Position numbers and translations under genes: made by a program. Shown here in pieces: positions 50,737-63,400 of a stretch of DNA of 64,000 nucleotides. Source of the DNA: Petrolisthes cinctipes (taxonomy: Eukaryota; Arthropoda; Malacostraca; Decapoda; Porcellanidae); assembly GCA_033782935.1 (NCBI GenBank), contig JAWQEG010001306.1:1116001-1180000 (forward strand). Direction: 5' to 3'. Below the pieces are notes generated by a model. That model was given only the letters and a program-made list of their open reading frames with translations. It ran no database searches and had not been told where the DNA came from. Position 1 is the first letter of the stretch, and each line of letters begins with the position of its first letter.

Positions 50737-51551
50737 CTGGGACCCCTAAATATCGAATTTTCGGGTGTTTTGGGACTGAATTTGAGATATCGACTTTGTG
50801 GCACCTAAAAGATCGATTTTTAGCATGTTTTTAGCCTATATTTTTAAAATATTCTAGCCCTGTACAGATCTTTTCTGGGACCCCAAAATATTGAATTTTC
50901 GGGTGTTTTGAGCCTGAATTTGAGATATAAACGGGTACAGAAGATACATGCACATATTGACTTTGGGCATCTAAAATATCGATTTTCAGCATGTTTTGGG
51001 CCTGTATTTTGAAAATACTCTAACACTGAGTAGGCATGTACAGATTGCTTCTGGGACCCCAAAATATCGAATTTTCGGGTGTTTTGAGCCTGAATTTGAG
51101 ATATAAACGGGTACTGAAGATACATGCACATATCGACTTTTGTGCACCTAAAAGATCGATTTTCAGTATGTTTTGAGCATGTATTTTGAAAATACTCTAA
51201 CACGGAGTAGGCATGTACAGATCGCTTCTGGGACCCCTAAATATCGAATTTTCGGGTGTTTTGGGACTGAATTTGAGATATCGTTTTTTTGGCACCTAAA
51301 AGATCGATTATTAGCATGTTTTCAGCCTATATTTTGAAAATATTCTAGCACATAGTAGGCATGTACAGATTGCTTCTGGGACCCCAAAATATTGAATTTT
51401 CGGGTGTTTTGAGCCTGAATTTGAGATATAAACTGGTACATAAGATACATGCACATATTGACTTTGGGCACCAAAAATATCGATTTTTAGCATGTTTTGG
51501 GCCTGAATTTTGAAAATACTCTAACACGGAGTAGGCATGTACAGATCGCTT
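50737..51551 (+). repeat. 815-bp tandem duplication, copy a
   Basis: Five monomers: short C2 50737 (138), A2 50875 (176), B2 51051 (177), C2 51228 (148), A1 51376 (176). Private markers shared with copy b: gactttgtggcacc, tatttttaaaatattc, agccctgtacagatctttt, gatcgattattagc, ttttcagcctat, agcacatagtagg and aaactggtac. 815 bp is not a normal multiple of the trimer, so this is a secondary tandem duplication. Confidence 0.85.
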
Positions 51552-52366
51552 CTGGGACCCCTAAATATCGAATTTTTGGGTGTTTTGGGACTGAATTTGA
51601 GATATCGACTTTGTGGCACCTAAAAGATCGATTTTTAGCATGTTTTTAGCCTATATTTTTAAAATATTCTAGCCCTGTACAGATCTTTTCTGGGACCCCA
51701 AAATATTGAATTTTCGGGTGTTTTGAGCCTGAATTTGAGATATAAACGGGTACAGAAGATACATGCACATATTGACTTTGGGCATCTAAAATATCGATTT
51801 TCAGCATGTTTTGGGCCTGTATTTTGAAAATACTCTAACACTGAGTAGGCATGTACAGATTGCTTCTGGGACCCCAAAATATCGAATTTTCGGGTGTTTT
51901 GAGCCTGAATTTGAGATATAAACGGGTACTGAAGATACATGCACATATCGACTTTTGTGCACCTAAAAGATCGATTTTCAGTATGTTTTGAGCATGTATT
52001 TTGAAAATACTCTAACACGGAGTAGGCATGTACAGATCGCTTCTGGGACCCCTAAATATCGAATTTTCGGGTGTTTTGGGACTGAATTTGAGATATCGTT
52101 TTTTTGGCACCTAAAAGATCGATTATTAGCATGTTTTCAGCCTATATTTTGAAAATATTCTAGCACATAGTAGGCATGTACAGATTGCTTCTGGGACCCC
52201 AAAATATTGAATTTTCGGGTGTTTTGAGCCTGAATTTGAGATATAAACTGGTACAGAAGATACATGCACATATTGACTTTGGGCATCTAAAATATCGATT
52301 TTCAGCATGTTTTGGGCATGTATTTTGAAAATACTCTAACACTGAGTAGGCATGTACAGATTGCTT
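51552..52366 (+). repeat. 815-bp tandem duplication, copy b
   Basis: Repeats copy a at an exact 815-bp offset through aaactggtac near 52243. The copies then diverge: copy a continues as A1 (ataagatac, gggcacc) and copy b as A2 (agaagatac, gggcatc). The change of class within one monomer places the exchange point at about 51440 and 52255. Confidence 0.84.
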
Positions 52367-55300
52367 CTGGGACCCCAAAATATTGAATTTTCGGGTGTTT
52401 TGAGCCTGAATTTGAGATACAAACGGGTACTGAAGATGCATGCACATATCTACTTTTGTACACCTAAAAGATCGATTTTCAGTATGTTTTGAGCATATAT
52501 TTTGAAAATACTCTAACACGGAGTAGGCATGTACAGATCGCTTCTGGGACCCCTAAATATCGAATTTTCGGGTGTATTGGGACTGAATTTGAGATATCGA
52601 CTTTTTGGCATCTAAAAGATCGATTTTTAGCATGTTTTTAGCCTATATTTTGAAAATATTCTAGCACTGAGTAGGCATGTACAGATTGCTTCTGGGACCC
52701 CAAAATATTGAATTTTCGGGTGTTTTGAGCCTGAATTTGAGATATAAACGGGTACATAAGATACATGCACATATTGACTTTGGGCACCAAAAATATCGAT
52801 TTTTAGCATGTTTTGGGCCTGAATTTTGAAAATACTCTAACACGGAGTAGGCATGTACAGATCGCTTCTGGGACCCCAAAATATCGAATTTTCGGGTGTT
52901 TAGGGCCAGAATTTGAGATATAAACAGGTACAGAAGATGCATGCACATATCGACTTTTGGGCACCTAAAAGATCGATTTTCAGTATGTTTTTGGCCTTTA
53001 TTTTGAAAGTACTCTAACACAGAGTAGGCATGTACAGATCGCTTCTGGGACCCCAAAATATTGAATTTTAGGGTGTTTTGAGCCTGAATTTGAGATATAA
53101 ACGGGTACTGAAGATGCATGCACATATCGACTTTTGTGCACCTAAAAGATCGATTTTCAGTATGTTTTGAGCATGTATTTTGAAAATACTCTAACACGGA
53201 GTAGGCATGTACAGATCGCTTCTGGGACCCCTAAATATCGAATTTTCGGGTGTTTAGGGCCAGAATTTGAGATATAAACGGGTACAGAAGATGCATGCAC
53301 ATATCGACTTTTGGGCACCTAAGAGATCGATTTTCAGTATGTTTTTGGCCTGTATTTTGAAAATACTCTAACACGGAGTAGGCATGTACAGATACCTTCT
53401 GGGACCTCTAAATATCGAATTTTCGGGTGTTTTGGGACTGAATTTGAGATATCGATTTTTTTGCACCTAAAATGAAGATTTTTAGCATGTTTTTAGCCTA
53501 TATTTTGAAAATATTCTAGCACTGTGTAGGCATGTACAGATTGCTTCTGGGACCCCAAAATATTGAATTTTCGGGTGTTTTGAGCCTGAATTTGAGATAT
53601 AAACGGGTACAGAAGATACATGCACATATTGACTTTGGGCATCTAAAATATCGATTTTCAGCATGTTTTGGGCCTGTATTTTGAAAATACTCTAACACTG
53701 AGTAGGCATGTACAGATTGCTTCTGGGACCCCAAAATATTGAATTTTCGGGTGTTTTGAGCCTGAATTTGAGATATAAACGGGTACTGAAGATACATGCA
53801 CATATCGACTTTTGTGCACCTAAAAGATCGATTTTCAGTATGTTTTGAGCATGTATTTTGAAAATACTCTAACACGGAGTAGGCATGTACAGATACTTTC
53901 TGGGACCCCTAAATATCGAATTTTCGGGTGTTTTGGGACTGAATTTGAGATATCGACTTTTTGTACCTAAAATGTCGATTTTTAGCATGTTTTTAGCCTA
54001 TATTTTGAAAATATTCTAGCACTGAGTAGGCATGTACAGATTGCTTCTGGGACCCCAAAATATTGAATTTTCGGGTGTTTTGAGCCTGAATTTGAGATAT
54101 AAACGGGTACAGAAGATACATGCACATATTGACTTTGGGCACCAAAAATATCGATTTTCAGCATGTTTTGGGCCTGAATTTTGAAAATACTCTAACACGG
54201 AGTAGGCATGTACAGATCGCTTCTGGGACCCCAAAATATCGAATTTTCGGGTGTTTAGGGCCAGAATTTGAGATATAAACGGGTACAGAAGATGCATGCA
54301 CATATCGACTTTTGGGCACCTAAAAGATCGATTTTCAGTATGTTTTTGGCCTTTATTTTAAAAATACTCTAACACGGAGTAGGCATGTACAGATTGCTTC
54401 TGGGACCCCAAAATATTAAATTTTCGGGTGTTTTGAGCCTGAATTTGAGATATAAACGGGTACTGAAGATGCATGCACATATCGACTTTTGTGCACCTAA
54501 AAGATCGATTTTCAGTATGTTTTGAGCATGTATTTTGAAAATACTCTAACACGGAGTAGGCATGTACAGATCGCTTCTGGGACCCCTAAATATCGAATTT
54601 TTGGGTGTTTTGGGACTGAATTTGAGATATCGACTTTTTAGCACCTAAAAGATCGATTTTTAGCATGTTTTTAGCCTATATTTTGAAAATATTCTAGCAC
54701 TGAGTAGGCATGTACAGATTGCTTCTGGGACCCCAAAATATTGTATTTTTGGGTGTTTTGAGCCTGAATTTGAGATATAAACGGGTACAGAAGATACATG
54801 CACATATTGACTTTGGGCACCAAAAATATCGATTTTCAGCATGTTTTGGGCCTTTATTTTGAAAATACTCTAACACGGAGTAGGCATGTACAGATCGCTT
54901 CTGGGACCCCAAAATATCGAATTTTCGGGTGTTTTGAGCCTGAATTTGAGATATAAACGGGTACTGAAGATGCATGCACATATCGACTTTTGTGCACCTA
55001 AAAGATCGATTTTCAGTATGTTTTGAGCATGTATTTTGAAAATACTCTAACACGGAGTAGGCATGTACAGATCGCTTCTGGGACCCCTAAATATCGAATT
55101 TTCGGGTGTTTTGGGACTGAATTTGAGATATCGATTTTTTGGCACCTAAAAGATCGATTTTTAGCATGTTTTTAGCCTATATTTTGAAAATATTCTAGCA
55201 CTGTGTAGGCATGTACAGATTGCTTCTGGGACCCCAAAATATTGAATTTTCAGGTGTTTTGAGCCTGAATTTGAGATATAAACGGGTACAGAAGATACAT

Positions 55301-57414
55301 GCACATATTGACTTTGGGCACCAAAAATATCGATTTTCAGCATGTTTTGGGCCTGAATTTTGAAAATACTCCAACACGGAGTAGGCATGTACAGATCGCT
55401 TCTGGGACCCATAAATATCGAATTTTCGGGTGTTTAGGGCCAGAATTTGAGATATAAACGGGTACAGAAGATGCATGCACATATCGACTTTTGGGCACCT
55501 AAAAGATCGATTTTCAGTATGTTTTTGGCCTGTATTTTTAAAATACTCTAACACGGAGTAGGCATGTACAGATACCTTCTGGGACCTCTAAATATCGAAT
55601 TTTCGGGTGTTTTGGGACTGAATTTGTGATATCGATTTTTTGGCACCTAAAATGTCGATTTTTAGCATGTTTTTAGCCTATATTTTGAAAATATTCTAGC
55701 ACTGTGTAGGCATGTACAGATTGCTTCTGAGACCCCAAAATATTGAATTTTCGGGTGTTTTGAGCCTGAATTTGAGATATAAACGGGTACAGAAGATACA
55801 TGCACATATTGACTTTGGGCATCTAAAATATCGATTTTCAGCATGTTTTGGGCCTGTATTTTGAAAAATACTCTAACACTGAGTAGGCATGTACAGATTA
55901 CTTCTGGGACCCCAAAATATTGAATTTTCGGGTGTTTTGAGCCTGAATTTGAGATATAAACGGGTACTGAAGATGCATGCACATATCGACTTTTGTGCAC
56001 CTAAAAGATCGATTTTCAGTATGTTTTGAGCATGTATTTTGAAAATACTCTAACACGGAGTAGGCATGTACAGATCGCTTCTGGGACCCCTAAATATCGA
56101 ATTTTCGGGTGTTTTGGGACTGAATTTGAGATATCGACTTTTTGGCACCTAAAAGATCGATTTTTAGCATGTTTTTAGCCTATATTTTGAAAATATTCTA
56201 GCACTGTACAGATTGCTTCTGGGACCCCCAAATATTGAATTTTAGGGTGTTTTGAGCCTGAATTTGAGATATAAACGGGCACAGAAGATACATGCACATA
56301 TTGACTTTGGCACCAAAAATATTGATTTTCAGCATGTTTTGGGCCTGAATTTTGAAAATACTCTAACACGGAGTAGGCATGTACAGATCGCTTCTGGGAC
56401 CCCAAAATATCGAATTTTCGGGTGTTTAGGGCCAGAATTTGAGATATAAACGAGTACAGAAGATGCATGCACATATCGACTTTTGAGCACCTAAAAGATC
56501 GATTTTCAGTATGTTTTTGGCCTGTATTTTGAAAATACTCTAACACGGAGTAGGCATGTACAGATACCTTCTGGGACCTCTAAATATCGAATTTTCGGGT
56601 GTTTTGGGACTGAATTTGAGATATCGACTTTTTGGCACCTAAAAGATCGATTTTTAGCATGTTTTTAGCCTATATTTTGAAAATATTCTAGCCCTGTACA
56701 GATTGCTTCTGGGACCCCAAAATATTGAATTTTCGGGTGTTTTGAGCCTGAATTTGAGATATAAACGGGTACAGAAGATACATGCACATATGGACTTTGG
56801 GCATCTAAAATATCGATTTTCAGCATGTTTTGGGCCTGTATTTTGAAAATACTCTAACACTGAGTAGGCATGTACAGATTGCTTCTGGGACCCCAAAATA
56901 TTGAATTTTCGGGTGTTTTGAGCCTGAATTTGTGATATAAACGGGTACTGAAGATGCATGCACATATAGACTTTTGTGCACCTAAAAGATCGATTTTCAG
57001 TATGTTTTGAGCATGTATTTTGAAAATACTCTAACACGGAGTAGGCATGTACAGATCGCTTCTGGGACCCCTAAATATCGAATTTTCGGGTGTTTTGGGA
57101 CTGAATTTGAGATATAAACGGGTACAGAAGATACATGCACATATTGACTTTGGGCACCAAAAATATCGATTTTCAGCATGTTTTGGGCCTGAATTTTGAA
57201 AATACTCTAACACGGAGTAGGCATGTACAGATCGCTTCTGGGACCCCAAAATATCGAATTTTCGGGTGTTTAGGGCCAGAATTTGAGATATAAACGTGTT
57301 CAGAAGATGCATGCACATATCGACTTTTGGGCACCTAAAAGATCGATTTTCAGTATGTTTTTGGCCTGTATTTTGAAAATACTCTAACACGGAGTAGGCA
57401 TGTACAGATACCTT
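52367..57414 (+). repeat. Mixed hexamer region with monomer hybrids
   Basis: Starts B2 52367, C2 52544, A1 52692, B1 52868, B2 53045, C/B1 hybrid 53222, C1 53399, A2 53547, B2 53723, C2 53900, A1 54045, then continues in trimers. B1 followed directly by B2 at 52868-53221 means no C monomer for about 530 bp, which explains the longest open frame of the window. The monomer at 57062 is a C-head/A1-tail hybrid. About 56.70-57.06 kb matches 58.38-58.74 kb at offset 1680 (catatggactttg, gaatttgtgatat). Confidence 0.74.
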
Positions 57415-60400
57415 CTGGGACCTCTAAATATCGAATTTTCGGGTGTTTTGGGACTGAATTTGAGATATCGATTTTTTGGCACCTAAAATGTCGATTTTTA
57501 GCATGTTTTTAGCCTATATTTTGAAAATATTCTAGAACTGTTTAGGCATGTACAGATTGCTTCTGGGACTCCAAAATATTGAATTTTCGGGTGTTTTGAG
57601 CCTGAATTTGAGATATAAACCAGTACAGAAGATACATGCACATATTGACTTTGGGCATCTAAAATATCGATTTTCAGCATGTTATGGGCCTGTATTTTGA
57701 AAATACTCTAACACTGAGTAGGCATGTACAGATTGCTTCTGGGACCCCAAAATATTGAATTTTCGGGTGTTTTGAGCCTGAATTTGAGATATAAACGGGT
57801 ACTGAAGATGCATGCACATATCGACTTTTATGCACCTATAAGATCGATTTTCAGTATGTTTTGAGCATGTATTTTGAAAAAACTCTAACACGGAGTAGGC
57901 ATGTACAGATCGCTTCTGGGACCCCTAAATATCGAATTTTCGGGTGTTTTGGGACTGAATTTGAGATATCGACTTTTTGGCACCTAAAAGATCGATTTTT
58001 AGCATGTTTTTAGCCTATATTTTGAAAATATTCTAGCACTGAGTAGGCATGTACAGATTGCTTCTGGGACCCCAAAATATTGAATTTTAGGGTGTTTTAA
58101 GCCAGAATTTGAGATATAAATGGGTACAGAAGATGTATGCACATATCGACTTTTGGGCACCTAAAAAATCGATTTTCAGTATGTTTTTGGCCTGTATTTT
58201 GAAAATACTCTAACACGGAGTAGGCATGTACAGATACCTTCTGGGACCTCTAAATATCGAATTTTCGGGTGTTATGGGACTGAATTTAAGATATCGATTT
58301 TTTGGCACCTAAAATGTCGATTTTTAGCATGTTTTTAGCCTATATTTTGAAAATATTCTAGCACTGTGTAGGCATGTACAGATTGCTTCTGGGACCCCAA
58401 AATATTGAATTTTCGGGTGTTTTGAGCCTGAATTTGAGATATAAACGGGTACAGAAGATACATGCACATATGGACTTTGGGCATCTAAAATATCGATTTT
58501 CAGCATGTTTTGGGCCTGTATTTTGAAAATACTCTAACACTGAGTAGGCATGTACAGATTGCTTCTGGGACCCCAAAATATTGAATTTTCGGGTGTTTTG
58601 AGCCTGAATTTGTGATATAAACGGGTACTGAAGATGCATGCACATATCGACTTTTGTGCACCTAAAAGATCGATTTTCAGTATGTTTTGAGCATGTATTT
58701 TGAAAATACTCTAACACGGAGTAGGCATGTACAGATCGCTTCTGGGACCCCTAAATATCGAATTTTCGGGTGTTTTGGGACTGAATTTGAGATATCGACT
58801 TTTTGGCACCTAAAAGATCGATTTTTAGCATGTTTTTAGCCTATATTTTGAAAATATTCTAGCACTGAGTAGGCATGTACAGATTGCTTCTGGGACCCCA
58901 AAATATTGAATTTTCGGGTGTTTTGATCCTGAATTTGAGATATAAACGGGTACAGAAGATACATGCACATATTGACTTTGGGCACCAAAAATATCGATTT
59001 TCAGCATGTTTTGGGCATGTATTTTGAAAATACTCTAACACGGAGTAGGCATGTACAGATCGCTTCTGGGACCCCAAAATATCGAATTTTCGGGTGTTTA
59101 GGGCCAGAATTTGAGATATAAACGGGTACAGAAGATGCATGCACATATCGACTTTTGGGCACCTAAAAGATCGATTTTCAGTATGTTTTTGGCCTGTATT
59201 TTGAAAATACTCTAACACGGAGTAGGCATGTACAGATACCTTCTGGGACCTCTAAATATCGAATTTTCGGGTGTTTTGGGACTGAATTTGAGATATCGAT
59301 TTTTTGACACCTAAAATGTCGATTTTTAGCATGTTTTTAGCCTATATTTTGAAAATATTCTAGAACTGTTTAGGCATGTACAGATTGCTTCTGGGACCCC
59401 AAAATATTGAATTTTCGGGTGTTTTGAGCCTGAATTTGAGATATAAACCAGTACAGAAGATACATGCACATATTGACTTTGGGCATCTAAAATATCGATT
59501 TTCAGCATGTTATGGGCCTGTATTTTGAAAATACTCTAACACTGAGTAGGCATGTACAGATTGCTTCTGGGACCCCAAAATATTGAATTTTCGGGTGTTT
59601 TGAGCCTGAATTTGAGATATAAACGGGTACTGAAGATGCATGCACATATCGACTTTTGTGCACTTAAAAGATCGATTTTCAGTATGTTTTGAGCATGTAT
59701 TTTGAAAATACTCTAACACGGAGTAGGCATGTACAGATCGCTTCTGGGACCCCTAAATATCGAATTTTCGGGTGTTTTGGGACTGAATTTGAGATATCGA
59801 CTTTTTGGCACCTAAAAGATCGATTTTTAGCATGTTTTTAGCCTATATTTTGAAAATATTCTAGCCCTGTACAGATTGCTTCTGGGACCCCAAAATATTG
59901 AATTTTCGGGTGTTTTGAGCCTGAATTTGAGATATAAACGGGTACAGAAGATACATGCACATATTGACTTTGGGCACCAAAAATATCGATTTTCAGCATG
60001 TTTTGGGCCTGAATTTTGAAAATACTCTAACACGGAGTATTCATGTACAGATCGCTTGTGGGACCCCAAAATATCGAATTTTCGGGTGTTTTTGGCCAGA
60101 ATTTGAGATATAAACGGGTACAGAAGATCCATGCACATATCGACTTTTGGGCACCTAAAAGATCGATTTTCAGTATGTTTTTGGCCTGTATTTTGAAAAT
60201 ACTCTAACACGGAGTTGGCATGTACAGATACCTTCTGGGACCTCTAAATATCGAATTTTCGGGTGTTTTGGGACTGAATTTGAGATATCGATTTTTTGGC
60301 ACCTAAAATGTCGATTTTTAGCATGTTTTTAGCCTATATTTTGAAAATATTCTAGCACTGTGTAGGCATGTACAGATTGCTTCTGGGACCCCAAAATATT

Positions 60401-63400
60401 GAATTTTCGGGTGTTCTGAGCCTGAATTTGAGATATAAACGGGTACAGAAGATACATGCACATATTGACTTTGGGCATCTAAAATATCGATTTTCAGCAT
60501 GTTTTGGGCCTGTATTTTGAAAATACTCTAACACTGAGTAGGCATTTACAGATTGCTTCTGGGACCCCAAAATATCGAATTTTCGGGTGTTTTGAGCCTG
60601 AATTTGAGATATAAACGGGTATTGAAGATGCATGCACATATCGACTTTTGTGCACCTAAAAGATCGATTTTCAGTATGTTTTAAGCATGTATTTTGAAAA
60701 TACTCTAACACGGAGTATACATGTACAGATACCTTCTGGGACCTCTAAATATCGAATTTTCGGGTGTTTTGGGACTGAATTTGATATATCGATTTTTTGG
60801 CACCTAAAATGTCGATTTTTAGCATGTTTTTAGCCTATATTTTGAAAATATTCTAGCACTGTGTAGGCATGTACAGATTGCTTCTGGGACCCCAAAATAT
60901 TGAATTTTCGGGTGTTTTGAGCCTGAATTTGAGATATAAACGGGTACAGAAGATACATGCACATATTGACTTTTGGCATCTAAAATATCGATTTTCAGCA
61001 TGTTTTGGGCCTGTATTTTGAAAATACTCTAACACTGAGTAGGCATGTACAGATTGCTTCTGGGACCCCCAAATATCGAATTTTCGGGTGTTTTGAGCCT
61101 GAATTTGAGATATAAACGGGTACTGAAGATGCATGCACATATCGACTTTTGTGCACCTAAAAGATCGATTTTCAGTATATTTTGAGCATGTATTTTGAAA
61201 ATACCCTAACACGGAGTATACATGTACAGATCGCTTCTGGGACCCCTAAATATCGAATTTTCGGGTGTTTTGGGACTGAATTTGAGATATCGACTTTTTG
61301 GCACCTAAAAGATCGATTTTTAGCATGTTTTTAGCCTATATTTTGAAAATACTCTAACACTGAGTAGGCATTTACAGATTGCTTCTGGGACCCCAAAATA
61401 TCGAATTTTCGGGTGTTTTGAGCCTGAATTTGAGATATAAACGGGTATTGAAGATGCATGCACATATCGACTTTTGTGCACCTAAAAGATCGATTTTCAG
61501 TATGTTTTGAGCATGTATTTTGAAAATACTCTAACACGGAGTATACATGTACAGATACCTTCTGGGACCTCTAAATATCGAATTTTCGGGTGTTTTGGGA
61601 CTGAATTTGAGATATCAATTTTTTGGCACCTAAAATGTCGATTTTTAGCATGTTTTTAGCCTATATTTTGAAAATATTCTAGAACTGTTTAGGCATGTAC
61701 AGATTGCTTCTGGGACTCCAAAATATTGAATTTTCGGGTGTTTTGAGCCTGAATTTGAGATATAAACCAGTACAGAAGATACATGCACATATTGACTTTG
61801 GGCATCTAAAATATCGATTTTCAGCATGTTATGGGCCTGTATTTTGAAAATACTCTAACACTGAGTAGGCATGTACAGATTGCTTCTGGGACCCCAAAAT
61901 ATTGAATTTTCGGGTGTTTTGAGCCTGAATTTGAGATATAAACGGGTACTGAAGATGCATGCACATATCGACTTTTATGCACCTATAAGATCGATTTTCA
62001 GTATGTTTTGAGCATGTATTTTGAAAAAACTCTAACACGGAGTAGGCATGTACAGATCGCTTCTGGGACCCCAAAATATCGAATTTTCGGGTGTTTTGGG
62101 ACTGAATTTGAGATATCGACTTTTTGGCACCTAAAAGATCGATTTTTAGCATGTTTTTAGCCTATATTTTGAAAATATTCTAGCACTGAGTAGGCATGTA
62201 CAGATAGCTTCTGGGACCCCAAAATATTGAATTTTCGGGTGTTTTGAGCCAGAATTTGAGATATAAACGGGTACAGAAGATACATGCACATATTGACTTT
62301 GGGCACCAAAAATATCGATTTTCAGCATGTTTTGGGCCTGAATTTTGAAAATACTCTAACACGGAGTAGGCATGTACAGATCGCTTCTGGGACCCCAAAA
62401 TATCGAATTTTCGGGTATTTAGGGACAGAATTTGAGATATAAACGGGTACAGAAGATACATGCACATATTGACTTTGGGCACCAAAAATATCGAATATCA
62501 GCATGTTTTGGGCCTGTATTTTTAAAATACTCTAACACTGAGTAGGCATGTACATGCACATATTGACTTTGGGCATCTAAAATATCGATTTTCAGCATGT
62601 TTTGAGCATGTATTTTGAAAATACTCTAACACGGAGTAGGCATGTACAGATCGCTTCTGGGACCCCAAAATATCGAATTTTCGGGTGTTTAGGGACAGAA
62701 TTTGAGATATAAACGGGTACAGAAGATGCATGCACATATCGACTTTTGGGCACCTAAAAGATCGATTTTCAGTATGTTTTTGGCCTGTATTTTGAAAATA
62801 CTCTAACACGGAGTAGGCATGTACAGATACCTTCTGGGACCTCTAAATATCGAATTTTCGGGTGTTTTGGGACTGAATTTGAGATATCGATTTTTTGGCA
62901 CCTAAAATGTCGATTTTTAGCATGTTTTTAGCCTATATTTTGAAAATATTCTAGCACTGTGTAGGCATGTACAGATTGCTTCTGGGACCCCAAAATATTG
63001 AATTTTCGGGTGTTTTGAGCCTGAATTTGAGATATAAACGGGTACAGAAGATACATGCACATATTGACTTTGGGCATCTAAAATATCGATTTTCAGCATG
63101 TTTTGGGCCTGTATTTTGAAAATGCTCTAACACTGAGTAGGCATGTACAGATTGCTTCTGGGACCCCAAAATATTGAATTTTCGGGTGTTTTGAGCCTGA
63201 ATTTGAGATATAAACGGGTACTGAAGATGCATGCACATATCGACTTTTGTGCACTTAAAAGATCGATTTTCAGTATGTTTTGAGCATGTATTTTGAAAAT
63301 ACTCTAACACGGAGTAGGCATGTACAGATCGCTTCTGGGACCCCTAAATATCGAATTTTCGGGTGTTTTGGGACTGAATTTGAGATATCGACTTTTTGGC

